Positions 8,269 to 16,023 of a DNA stretch of 64,000 bases are shown here, one piece after another. A model generated the notes under the pieces. The model had not been told where the DNA came from. It saw nothing but the letters and a program-made list of their open reading frames with translations, and did no database searches. The first letter of the stretch is position 1, and each line of letters starts with the position of its first letter. The position numbers and the translations under genes are program-made. This DNA comes from Prevotella sp. E15-22 (lineage in GTDB: Bacteria; Bacteroidota; Bacteroidia; Bacteroidales; Bacteroidaceae). Where the stretch lies: NCBI RefSeq assembly GCF_023204875.1, contig NZ_CP096247.1, positions 3,100,001 to 3,164,000 of the forward strand. Reading direction: 5' to 3'.

Positions 8269-10416
8269 ATGAAGAAAAGTCATCTCACTATCATAGCCTT
8301 GGCACTGGCCTGCACGACAAGCTGGGCACAAGAGCCCCAAGACTCCATAGAATCTGTAAACAAGTTATTAAACCTGAAGGAGGTCGTCGTCAAAGGCGGC
8401 CTCCCTCACACGCGCCTCAAGGGTAATGCGATGATCACCCGTATCGAGGGCACACCACTGGCATCGTCAGGCACTTTGGGCGAGTTATTAGTAAAAGTGC
8501 CAGGTATGACAGGTACAGACGAGTCGCCCGAGGTATTGGGCAAGGGCACGCCACTCATTTATATCAATGGCCGCAGAATGCGCGACGATAGCGAGTTGAA
8601 GCGCCTGCGCAGCGAGGATATTCGCGATGTTGAGGTAATCAACAACCCTGGGGCTCAGTACGATGCACAGATACGTGCCGTGGTGCGTATTCGTACCAGG
8701 AAGTTGCAGGGCGAAGGCTTAGGACTGAATGCGACGCTCTCGAACGAGCGCGACCTGCGTTACGACTTCGACCGACCGCAGGTGAAACTGGGTGCCAACT
8801 ACCGCAAGAACGGTGTCGACGTGTTTGGACAGTTGTATTTCTATCATCAGGACTACCGCCAGTACAGCACCATTGAAGACAAGACCATGACCAACCAGAA
8901 GACATTCCTGCAGTATGGTCCCTACACCATGACGTGGAAGCACAACCAACTCACCTATAGTGCTGGTGTAAACTGGCAGTTGGACGACAACCACTCAATG
9001 GGTGTGCGTGCCGAATTGACACACCGTCCTGGCAGCGGCACCAACCAAGTGATTTATGATGAAGATGTATTTGAGAACGGCACCCTGATTGACCATCTGT
9101 ACTCGCACCAGACCAGCAGCGAAACCAAGCCTCTTGGTCTGCTCACCAACACCTACTATAATGGGAAGGTGGGCAAGTTGGGCATCGACTTCAACTTCGA
9201 CTTCATGAAAAGCGGCACCGATACCAATCGCGAGAACGTGGAACTGAGTCAGATACAGAACGACTTCGTGCGCAGCAAGTCGGACACGGACAATCGACTG
9301 TATGCTGCCAAGCTAGTGCTCTCCTACCCCATCTGGAAGGGTTCGCTGGATGCAGGCACTGAGATGAGTTTTGTGAAGCGCAACAACACCTATTGGATAG
9401 ACAAGAGTACCATCGCCAATACCGATGCCGATATCAAAGAAAATAATATCGCCGCCTTTGCCGAGTATGGCTGCGACTTTGGCCAATATGGTAACGCCAG
9501 TGCAGGCTTACGCTACGAGCACACACGCTTGGATTACGACGATGCCAGCAATAACGACTTCCTGCATCGTTCGATGGACGAGTGGTTCCCCACAGCATCC
9601 TATTCAGTTACGTTAGGCAAGGTGCAGGCAAGCCTTTCCTATAGCCTCAAGACCGACCGTCCCAGCTTTTTCGCCATGAACGATGCCGTCACCTATATCA
9701 GTCGCTATACCCTGCAGGCTGGCAACTCGCAGTTGCAGAACGAGCGCATCCGCGACCTGACGCTGAACCTGGCGTGGAAGTGGATCAACTTCTCGGCCTC
9801 ATACGAGCATACCAAGAATGCCATCATCCAGTGGACGTATATCAACACGGCCCAGGAGGATGCCACACTCGTCAAGCATTGTAATCTGGATAAGCCCATC
9901 AAAACGCTGAGTGCCTATCTGTCGCTCACACCACGTGTGGGCATCTGGTCGCTCAACGCTACGTTGGGTGTCGATAAGCAGGATTTATATCTGGATGTGG
10001 AGGGACCTCATAACCACCAGTATCGTGTATATTGCAACAAGCCCACTTACACCGTGAATGCCTTTAACACCTTTTCGCTCCAGCATGGCTGGCAGTTTGA
10101 TGTTAACATGATGTTCCGCTCTAAGGGTAACTCATATAATTTCTACAACGACACCAACAGCCTGCGTCTGGGTTTGTTTGCACAGAAGAGTTTCCTCAGG
10201 GACCGTTCGCTCATCGCCCGTGTGGGTGTGCTCGACTGCTTGCAGCGTCATCATGTGAACGAGGTGGGCGACCTGGGTTACAACTGGTTCCGCCAGACCA
10301 ACCGTTACTCAACCCACAAACTGGTGACAACGCTCATCTATCGCTTCAATGCCACCCGCAGCAAGTACAAAGGTACAGGAGCTGGACTGGATGCACAGGC
10401 CCGCATGGGTTCGTAA
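8269..10416 (+). CDS. Outer-membrane beta-barrel / TonB-receptor-like protein
   Basis: A 715-residue protein with a signal peptide (cleavage near SWAQEP), a short plug-like domain (LGELLVKVPGMTGTDES, PLIYINGRRMRDDSEL, IRDVEVINNPGAQYDA) and a long barrel. The plug resembles that of the Bacteroidetes outer-membrane beta-barrel family related to TonB receptors. It lacks the regulatory domain of its upstream neighbour. It follows that gene by 12 bases and probably shares its transcript. The two may work on one substrate, but nothing in the sequence names it. Confidence 0.82.
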   Translation: MKKSHLTIIALALACTTSWAQEPQDSIESVNKLLNLKEVVVKGGLPHTRLKGNAMITRIEGTPLASSGTLGELLVKVPGMTGTDESPEVLGKGTPLIYINGRRMRDDSELKRLRSEDIRDVEVINNPGAQYDAQIRAVVRIRTRKLQGEGLGLNATLSNERDLRYDFDRPQVKLGANYRKNGVDVFGQLYFYHQDYRQYSTIEDKTMTNQKTFLQYGPYTMTWKHNQLTYSAGVNWQLDDNHSMGVRAELTHRPGSGTNQVIYDEDVFENGTLIDHLYSHQTSSETKPLGLLTNTYYNGKVGKLGIDFNFDFMKSGTDTNRENVELSQIQNDFVRSKSDTDNRLYAAKLVLSYPIWKGSLDAGTEMSFVKRNNTYWIDKSTIANTDADIKENNIAAFAEYGCDFGQYGNASAGLRYEHTRLDYDDASNNDFLHRSMDEWFPTASYSVTLGKVQASLSYSLKTDRPSFFAMNDAVTYISRYTLQAGNSQLQNERIRDLTLNLAWKWINFSASYEHTKNAIIQWTYINTAQEDATLVKHCNLDKPIKTLSAYLSLTPRVGIWSLNATLGVDKQDLYLDVEGPHNHQYRVYCNKPTYTVNAFNTFSLQHGWQFDVNMMFRSKGNSYNFYNDTNSLRLGLFAQKSFLRDRSLIARVGVLDCLQRHHVNEVGDLGYNWFRQTNRYSTHKLVTTLIYRFNATRSKYKGTGAGLDAQARMGS

Positions 10417-10467
10417 TAATTTGTTTCATGCCGCAATAATACCGCAAATAAGCGAGTTCACCAAGTT

Positions 10468-10533
10468 ATTCATCACATTTTTATGCAGATTATCCCAATT
10501 GTTTGGTGAAATCTGTAAGAAACACTACTTTTG
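10468..10533 (+). promoter_or_regulatory. Paired-repeat upstream element, copy C, with promoter
   Basis: TCACAT at 10473 and TCCCAATT at 10493 are 20 bases apart; TTTGG begins at 10502 and the -7 box TACTTTTG is at 10526-10533. It drives the lipoprotein hydrolase at 10557. Confidence 0.8.
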
Positions 10534-10556
10534 CAACATCAAAACAATAAAAAAAG

Positions 10557-11432
10557 ATGAAAGAAAAAGTATGCTTACTACTCCTGTTCAGCATGTTTCT
10601 GACAGGATGTTGTTTAAAACCAGAAAAGCTGAGCGACATCGACTCAGCATACGCAACCATCAACGATAGCGTACGCGTACATTATAAGACTTATGGCAAT
10701 GGCGGCCAGACCATCTGCTTCGTTCATGGTTTCGGCTGCGACCTCAACACATGGGAGAAGCAGTTTGAAGGACTGCGCGATGAGGAGAGACTGCGCCTGC
10801 TGTTCATCGACCTGCCTGGCTATGGCGAGAGCAGTAAGCCACATGTGGACTACACGCTCGACTTCTTTGCCAAGGGCGTCAATGCTGTATTGGATAAAGA
10901 ACATGTAGAGGCTGCCGTCCTCGTGGGCCATAGTCTTGGCACACCCGTCTGCCGTCAGGTGTTGCTGGGTGGCCGACAGGGAAACCTTGTTGATATCGAT
11001 GGTGTCTATTGCTTCTACAACGGCACGGAAACGCCAGAATACGTGGAAGCCGTCAATCAGTTTGGTCATGCCTTCGACGGACCTGATTGCAGTGAGGTTA
11101 TCACAGGCTTCGTCACCTCGTTGGCTGGTCCTGAGACGCCAAAGAGTATCACCGACTATGCCATGAGCGTCATGCCCCAGACGCCACAGTATGTAGCATC
11201 AAGCACCATGCAAAACCTGGTGGAGCGCCAGTGGTGGACGCAAAGACCTATTCAGGCCAAGACAATGGTCATTTGCACACAGAACAGCGGTCTTGATCCT
11301 GACAATCGTCAGAAGATGGAACGACTTTATCCCCATCTCGACTACACAGAGCTGACCACCTGTGGCCACTTCATCCACATGGAGCAGTCTGAGATGTTCA
11401 ACGATAAACTGAAAACATTTATAAAAGAGTAA
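10557..11432 (+). CDS. Alpha/beta-hydrolase lipoprotein
   Basis: A 291-residue protein with a lipoprotein signal (LTGC lipobox at residues about 17-20), so it is likely anchored in a membrane facing the periplasm. The hydrolase fold shows the oxyanion motif HGFG, the nucleophile elbow GHSLG and a catalytic His in CGHFIHME. The acid is probably an Asp after strand 6 (GLDPDN). The substrate is unknown; esterase or lipase-like activity fits. It is followed three bases later by the DUF3795-isochorismatase fusion and is first in the transcript from promoter copy C. Confidence 0.88.
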   Translation: MKEKVCLLLLFSMFLTGCCLKPEKLSDIDSAYATINDSVRVHYKTYGNGGQTICFVHGFGCDLNTWEKQFEGLRDEERLRLLFIDLPGYGESSKPHVDYTLDFFAKGVNAVLDKEHVEAAVLVGHSLGTPVCRQVLLGGRQGNLVDIDGVYCFYNGTETPEYVEAVNQFGHAFDGPDCSEVITGFVTSLAGPETPKSITDYAMSVMPQTPQYVASSTMQNLVERQWWTQRPIQAKTMVICTQNSGLDPDNRQKMERLYPHLDYTELTTCGHFIHMEQSEMFNDKLKTFIKE

Positions 11433-11435
11433 AAT

Positions 11436-12272
11436 ATGGAACAGAAATATAAGATGATTGCATGTTGTGGCATTAACTGCGAGACCTGTGAGGCTCGCAT
11501 TGCCACGATAAAGAACGACGACAAGATGCGCGTCGAGGTTGCTAAGAAATGGTGCGAGATGAACCACACCGACCAGATTACACCTGAGAGTATTAATTGC
11601 ACAGGTTGCCGTGTGGAAGGCCAGAAGTTCTACTTCTGTAGCCACATGTGCGAGGTAAAAAAATGTGTGGCCGCCAAGGGTTACGAAACCTGTGGCGACT
11701 GTCCTGACAAGAAATCGTGCAAAAAGGTTGGTGCCATCTGGGAGAACAGTGCCGAGGCAAAGGAGAATTTGTGCGGGGAAGTAATGAACAACAAAGCACT
11801 TGTCGTTATCGACATACAGAACGACATCACTAAGCACTATCGTGACATCATCGGCAACATCAATGCTGCCATCGAATGGGCTGTGGCAGAGGGGATGCAC
11901 ATTGTGTATATCAAGCATAACAACATCACCGCTGCTACGCGAACGTTCAAGCCAGGTAGCAAAGGCGAAGAACTGGTGCCTGAGATGAAGGTCGTGTCAG
12001 ACAATATCTTCGTGAAGACGAAAAGCAACGCCCTTACAAGCGAGGCGTTTTCTGCTTTCATCGCTGCGAACGGCATCAATGAGTTCTACGTAGCTGGCGC
12101 GGATGCTACAGGCTGCGTGAAATCGACGTGTTTCAACATGGCCAAGGTTGGCTTCACGGTGCATGTTCTCTCAGACTGTGTCACCAGCTATGACCTGAAG
12201 AAACTGCCAGAGATGTTCGCTTATTACAAAAGCAAAGGCTGTGAGGTGAAAACGCTTGCCGATTATAAATAA
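11436..12272 (+). CDS. DUF3795 domain fused to isochorismatase-like cysteine hydrolase
   Basis: A 278-residue two-domain protein. Residues 1-110 are a Cys-rich DUF3795 domain (CCGINCETCEARIA, CTGCRVEG, CGDCPDKKSCKK), probably metal binding. Residues 116-278 are an isochorismatase-type hydrolase with Asp in VVIDIQND, Lys in FVKTKSNAL and the catalytic Cys in GADATGCVKSTC. Each half normally stands alone. The second half begins with its own Met at 11783 in the context MNNKALVV. The same MNNKA start recurs in other frames of this region (35048, 37643), which suggests that the fusion arose by recombination between cassettes. The reaction is unknown. Confidence 0.82.
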   Translation: MEQKYKMIACCGINCETCEARIATIKNDDKMRVEVAKKWCEMNHTDQITPESINCTGCRVEGQKFYFCSHMCEVKKCVAAKGYETCGDCPDKKSCKKVGAIWENSAEAKENLCGEVMNNKALVVIDIQNDITKHYRDIIGNINAAIEWAVAEGMHIVYIKHNNITAATRTFKPGSKGEELVPEMKVVSDNIFVKTKSNALTSEAFSAFIAANGINEFYVAGADATGCVKSTCFNMAKVGFTVHVLSDCVTSYDLKKLPEMFAYYKSKGCEVKTLADYK

Positions 12273-12283
12273 TTTTGGAATCT

Positions 12284-12649
12284 ATGCGCTATAGAGAAGA
12301 AGCCATCGAATGTGTTAAGGATCATGTTCTCCAGATACATAAGCAAATATATGCCAAATATAATGGTGATTTTGACAGAATCTATACGGAAGGGTACAAC
12401 AGCAAGTCCTATACGGGTAGGGTGATTGAGCCTGGGAAGGTATATGAACTGAGTTATTTGGAATGTACATGCCCTAAAGTTAAATGTGGGCTGAGAAACC
12501 ATCCGCAGCAATGTGAGTGTTCACGACAGAGTATTCTATATATTCTTTCGCAACTTGAACCGGACAGCCAATTCGATGTTCAGATTGAGAATACAATTCT
12601 TAGAGGGAGCGACCGCTGTACATTCAGAATAATGCGATTAAGCGAATAA
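12284..12649 (+). CDS. Cys-rich hypothetical protein
   Basis: I place the start at ATG 12284 rather than the upstream TTG. The 121-residue product has a cluster CTCPKVKCGLRNHPQQCECS followed by a small domain ending in CTFRIMRL. It may be the C-terminal part of a larger ligand-binding domain family, but I cannot name it with confidence. It starts 11 bases after the fusion gene and precedes the flavodoxin-type reductase, so it is probably part of the same transcript. Its last 65 bases are part of the segment duplicated at 37688. Confidence 0.65.
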   Translation: MRYREEAIECVKDHVLQIHKQIYAKYNGDFDRIYTEGYNSKSYTGRVIEPGKVYELSYLECTCPKVKCGLRNHPQQCECSRQSILYILSQLEPDSQFDVQIENTILRGSDRCTFRIMRLSE

Positions 12650-13735
12650 CAAAGCATAAAGGTATATATTTAAGGAAAAAATGAATATACTGATTCTCTC
12701 AGGAAGCCCTCGGAGGGGCGGCAATACGGATTTGATGGTGGAGGCATTCGTCAAAGGAGCCTCGCAGAAACACCATGTGGAAGTCATGTCTATACACGAT
12801 TACAAGGTCAATCCCTGCATGGGTTGTAACGCTTGCTTTAAGAGCAAAGACAATACTTGTGCTCAGAAGGACGATATGGCGATGATCTACGAGAAGATGG
12901 CTCATGCCGATATGTTGGTAATTGCCTCGCCAGTGTATTTCTATGGACTGAGTGCACAGCTGAAAGCCGTCATTGACCGGTGTCATAATCCCGTCAGGGA
13001 TACGTTCCCCATCAAGAAGATGGCGCTGCTGCTTGTAGGTGCCGCCACACTTCCAGAACTCTTCGACAGCATCCTCGCGCAATACCAGCTCTGCCTGAAC
13101 TTCTTCAAGTTGGAGGATGCTGGTCGTGTGTTGGTTCGTGGTGTCAAGGATAAAGGCGATATCAAAAACACCAATGCCTTGAACGAGGCATTCGAGTTAG
13201 GACAACATATATAAGAAACATCATATGGCGATAACAAGCGAGCGACTAAAACAGACGTTTTCTGAGGGCGGTGCGCAGGAAATATATCAGGAAGTCAAGG
13301 CTGAGGGTGATTTCCTGGGCTTTGCACGACAGTATGTTTTCGATTCGGATTATCGTGTGGCGAGGAGTGCCTTGTGGGGACTGACCAAGGCAACAAACGA
13401 AGAACTATCTGAATTGCAGGTGATATTTAATGAGTTGATTGACCAGGCCATGCAGACGGAGAACTCGTCCGTCAGGCGGCTAACGTTGAACATCATCGAG
13501 CGATTGAAGATGAACGAGGAAGATCTGCGCACAGACTTCCTCGACTTCTGTTTCGAACATGCGGTCAGCATCGAGGAGTTCCCTGGCATCCAGACGCTCT
13601 GCATGAAACTTGCCTATCGCATGTGTACCTTCTATCCTGAACTGATGGACGAACTGAAGCGCACGCTCGAAGCGATGGAGATTGACTATTACAAGCCCGC
13701 CGTAAAGTGTCTGCGCAAAAGGATTCTTAGCGGTA
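12583..13735 (+). repeat. Duplicated segment, copy 1 (partner 37688-38840)
   Basis: About 1.15 kb, from within the Cys-rich gene through the flavin reductase to near the end of the HEAT-like gene, is present again at 37688-38840 with only scattered base changes and the same orientation. The constant offset (25105 bases) shows no internal indels of note. The copies flank the integrated element. Confidence 0.9.
12681..13214 (+). CDS. NADPH-dependent FMN reductase / flavodoxin-fold protein
   Basis: A 177-residue flavodoxin-fold protein with the phosphate-binding loop SGSPRRGGNT and a Cys motif PCMGCNACFK with a further Cys (NTCAQKDDM) typical of iron-sulfur flavoproteins and related NAD(P)H:FMN reductases. 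Flavin contact ASPVYFYGLSAQLK is present. It likely reduces quinones, azo or nitro compounds or supplies reduced flavin; the true substrate is unknown. It is duplicated at 37786 with about 92-95 percent identical residues, and a more distant relative lies at 41156. Confidence 0.87.
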   Translation: MNILILSGSPRRGGNTDLMVEAFVKGASQKHHVEVMSIHDYKVNPCMGCNACFKSKDNTCAQKDDMAMIYEKMAHADMLVIASPVYFYGLSAQLKAVIDRCHNPVRDTFPIKKMALLLVGAATLPELFDSILAQYQLCLNFFKLEDAGRVLVRGVKDKGDIKNTNALNEAFELGQHI

Positions 13736-13746
13736 AGTTCCGTTAA
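13225..13746 (+). CDS. HEAT-like all-helical protein
   Basis: A 173-residue all-helical protein with two or three HEAT-like units (VARSALWGLTKATNEEL, SSVRRLTLNIIERLKMNEED), remotely like DNA alkylation repair or HEAT-repeat proteins, but too short for AlkD and without a visible active-site signature. It starts 10 bases after the reductase and is duplicated with it at 38330. Function unknown; a protein-binding role for the reductase is possible but unsupported. Confidence 0.75.
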   Translation: MAITSERLKQTFSEGGAQEIYQEVKAEGDFLGFARQYVFDSDYRVARSALWGLTKATNEELSELQVIFNELIDQAMQTENSSVRRLTLNIIERLKMNEEDLRTDFLDFCFEHAVSIEEFPGIQTLCMKLAYRMCTFYPELMDELKRTLEAMEIDYYKPAVKCLRKRILSGKFR

Positions 13747-13841
13747 AATGCCCTGTTATAATAGATTTGGTGAAGATTTAGGGTAAATTCGATGAATAAT
13801 TGAAAGAAAATTCTTATCTTTGCGGCGAAATATTAAACAAG

Positions 13842-14060
13842 ATGCGTATGAGTTACTCAGAAATGGCACAACTGGAACTGATGAACGCGGCGGCCAACGT
13901 CACCTCGCAGGAAGACCTTGACGCGCTGCGTCTCACCATCTCGCTCTTCTTTGCAGAGCGGGCACAAAAGGCTATCGATAAGATGTGGGACGAGGGAACC
14001 TTCGACCAGAAGAAACTCGACGAACTGCGTGGCCAACACTTGCGTACATCTTATAAATAA
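13842..14060 (+). CDS. Probable antitoxin of PIN toxin pair
   Basis: I chose ATG 13842, because an in-frame upstream extension would run through the -7 box TATCTTTG at 13815-13822. The 72-residue acidic helical protein (MRMSYSEMAQLELMNAA, ALRLTISLFFAERAQKAIDK) has the size and position of an antitoxin. It precedes a PIN-domain protein by 7 bases. I recognise no DNA-binding motif; the assignment rests mainly on context. Confidence 0.72.
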   Translation: MRMSYSEMAQLELMNAAANVTSQEDLDALRLTISLFFAERAQKAIDKMWDEGTFDQKKLDELRGQHLRTSYK

Positions 14061-14067
14061 GAATACG

Positions 14068-14481
14068 ATGCGACTCATAGTGCTTGATACTAACGCCCTT
14101 ATTCAGAGTCTGCCCACGCGTAGCCTGTATCATCGTATATGGACCGACTTCTTGGCTGGCAAGTATCGCCTGTGCGTCAGTAATGAGATACTGACCGAGT
14201 ACGAGGAAATTCTCGCCGTGCATACTTCGCCCGCAATAGCCCACAACGTTGTCGAAGCCATTGCGCATCATCCGCAGATTGTTTATCGCGAGTCATTCTT
14301 CCGCTTTCACCTGCTTACCGACATCGACAAGGACGACGACAAGTTCGTGGACTGCGCTATCACCGCTGGAGCCGACTACATCGTGACCGAGGATAGCCAC
14401 TTCGATCATCTGAAAAAGATCCCATTTCCCCAACTCAACGTCCTGACGCTTGACGAGTTCAATGAAACACTAAAGCAATAG
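14068..14481 (+). CDS. PIN-domain toxin (putative ribonuclease)
   Basis: The 137-residue protein from ATG 14068 has the four acidic positions of PIN nucleases: LDTNAL, the Glu in NEILTEYEE, DDDKFVDCA and VTEDSHFD. It matches the family annotated as toxin component of PIN-type toxin-antitoxin systems, which cut RNA using Mg or Mn. The putative antitoxin is just upstream. A longer frame beginning at 13918 is open but would overlap the antitoxin and is not the likely start. A strong terminator follows. Confidence 0.85.
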   Translation: MRLIVLDTNALIQSLPTRSLYHRIWTDFLAGKYRLCVSNEILTEYEEILAVHTSPAIAHNVVEAIAHHPQIVYRESFFRFHLLTDIDKDDDKFVDCAITAGADYIVTEDSHFDHLKKIPFPQLNVLTLDEFNETLKQ

Positions 14482-14524
14482 AGATAATTCAGGGGCTATT
14501 ATAAATACAATTAGAAAAGATATT

Positions 14525-14566
14525 CGGGAGGTCGACGATGGCGATTCAGCGTCGACCTCCCGTTTT
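14525..14566 (+). terminator. Intrinsic terminator after PIN gene
   Basis: A 13-bp perfect stem (CGGGAGGTCGACG at 14525-14537 and its complement at 14550-14562) is followed by TTTT. It ends the toxin-antitoxin transcript and separates it from convergent genes on the minus strand. Confidence 0.9.
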
Positions 14567-14584
14567 CTGAGAAGTTATGTAATC

Positions 14585-15025
14585 TTAATTTATTTTATTT
14601 AGGGCTATTATGGAGACAATAAATGAAAGGAAGGATATTATGGCTGCTATCACGGCATAAACATTTGCTCTTTTCGCATATAAAGATTGCTTTGTAGACT
14701 CTTCTGCTAGTCTAAGATTAATCTCGGTAAGCAGGTTGTCATTGTGTCTTGAACGCATATCTAAAAGATGGTCTAAACAATCATTTATCTGCTTGTCTAC
14801 AAAAGTTTTTTCATCAGCCTGTGGAATGTTATTACCAATAGTTATCGGTTTGACCAAAATTAAATAAACCCATAGCGGCACATCTTTCCCGTTCTCTGTG
14901 TATGTATTGCCAACAAAAACCTGAACGCTCTTTAGAAAATTTTTCTTTCCTTCGAGAGTATTTGTTTTAACTGCAAATCCCTCATCAATGAGTTCATTGA
15001 GTTTCTCAAATTGCTGCTCTGTCAT
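14585..15025 (-). CDS. Hypothetical protein with C-terminal membrane helix
   Basis: A 146-residue protein with a mostly soluble helical body and one hydrophobic segment at the C-terminus (residues about 120-142, VYAVIAAIISFLSFIVSIIA), so it is probably tail-anchored. I do not recognise a family. It starts 7 bases after the stop of the BspA-like gene fragment on the same strand and may have formed an operon with that gene before the integrated element split it. Confidence 0.6.
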   Translation of the reverse strand: MTEQQFEKLNELIDEGFAVKTNTLEGKKNFLKSVQVFVGNTYTENGKDVPLWVYLILVKPITIGNNIPQADEKTFVDKQINDCLDHLLDMRSRHNDNLLTEINLRLAEESTKQSLYAKRANVYAVIAAIISFLSFIVSIIALNKIN

Positions 15026-15032
15026 CTTAAAC

Positions 15033-15503
15033 CTATTTTATTATTACTTTTTTTATCGTGCCATTGTTATACTTTAAGATATTGACACCTTTATGTATTG
15101 TATCTCTTTGGACACCATTGATGGAATAAATATTCAGGTTCCCAGATTTGCCATCATTGGCAATTGTTGAAACTGACATGGGATCAGTTATTGCCACAAT
15201 ATTCATAAAATTATTCCAAGGATTTGACATCTTATACAAATCAATGCTAGACTCAGGTACATGAAGCGTTGCATATTCAATACCAGCTAAAAAGAATGCT
15301 GAACTTTTTGTCGTAGGAACTTTCTCGGCAAAACAATATACATCTACAATTTCCTTGCATTCTTGAAAAGCATATTCTCCTATAGAGACAATTCCACTTC
15401 CAATTGTAACTGTTGATAATTTGTCGCAATAAGCAAAAGCACCTCGTTGGATACTACCTATATTGTCTGGTAAATAAATAGAAGATAGTCCACAACTATG
15501 GTA
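15033..15503 (-). pseudogene. BspA-like leucine-rich-repeat gene, 3' fragment
   Basis: The minus-strand frame is open from about 15521 to the stop at 15033 and encodes LRR_5-type repeats (LSSIYLPDNIGSIQRGAF, LSTVTIGSGIVSIGEYAF) followed by the usual BspA end: a segment like LHVPESSIDLYKMSNPW and a C-terminal sorting-type tail (LNIYSINGV, GVNILKYNNG). There is no start codon or signal peptide. The sequence begins in mid-repeat exactly where the integrated element starts. Its missing 5' part, with signal peptide, is at 31959-33335. Placed end to end, the two pieces rebuild one surface protein with continuous repeats. Confidence 0.85.
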
Positions 15504-15617
15504 TTTGCAAACCGCTTTATTTCAACTATTTACGTGTTAAACGGTAGAAAAGTGATGACGTGCATTCTAAAGAAGCTAAAAAAGAAGAAGATTTAACGTT
15601 TTTAACTTTTGCAAACC
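15501..15617 (+). other. Left end of integrated element
   Basis: The BspA-like frame stops at a sequence GTATTTGCAAACC (15501-15513). The right end read inward begins GTATTTAGAGACC, identical at 10 of 13 positions, so the two ends are imperfect inverted repeats. TTTGCAAACC occurs again at 15608-15617. Flanking host bases ACAACTA (left) and ACAATTA (right) differ by one base, as expected for a tyrosine recombinase that leaves a short mismatched overlap. The exact crossover cannot be fixed by eye. Confidence 0.6.
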
Positions 15618-15880
15618 TCAAAATCGGCGTATCTGTGCATTTTTTGAAGGTGGTTCTTACAAAAATACAAGACATATGCAATGAAAGACTCAAAAAACAG
15701 TCAGTCATTGGTACAAAAATAAAAACAACTTGCAAATAATTGCGCTGAACATATCAATTCAACCTGTTTTTCTCGTATATAATGCCACCTAAATATAAAA
15801 TAACGAGCTATTTTCGGCAAAAAACGGTTAAAGTATTCAAAAAGTATCAGCAAAATTATTATTCTATGACGATTTTTTCG

Positions 15881-16023
15881 TAACTTTGCGTTCAATTATG
15901 CGGCAGTAATAATATACATATTAATACGAGTTAAGAATCCTGTAGTTTTCTACATGCTACGAGGAGGTATTAAAAGGTGCGTTTCGGCAATGCATCTATT
16001 GTAGTATATTATTGCTTAATCAA
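15881..16023 (+). promoter_or_regulatory. tetQ promoter and translational attenuator leader
   Basis: The -7 box TAACTTTG lies at 15881-15888. A three-codon leader frame ATG CGG CAG TAA (MRQ) is at 15898-15909, just as described for the CTnDOT tetQ leader. AATAATATAC (15908-15917) can pair with GTATATTATT (16004-16013), and a smaller hairpin lies at 15943-15956. In CTnDOT, tetracycline slows leader translation and opens the tetQ start region; the same layout here implies the same control of tetQ, rteA and the rteB fusion. Confidence 0.82.
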
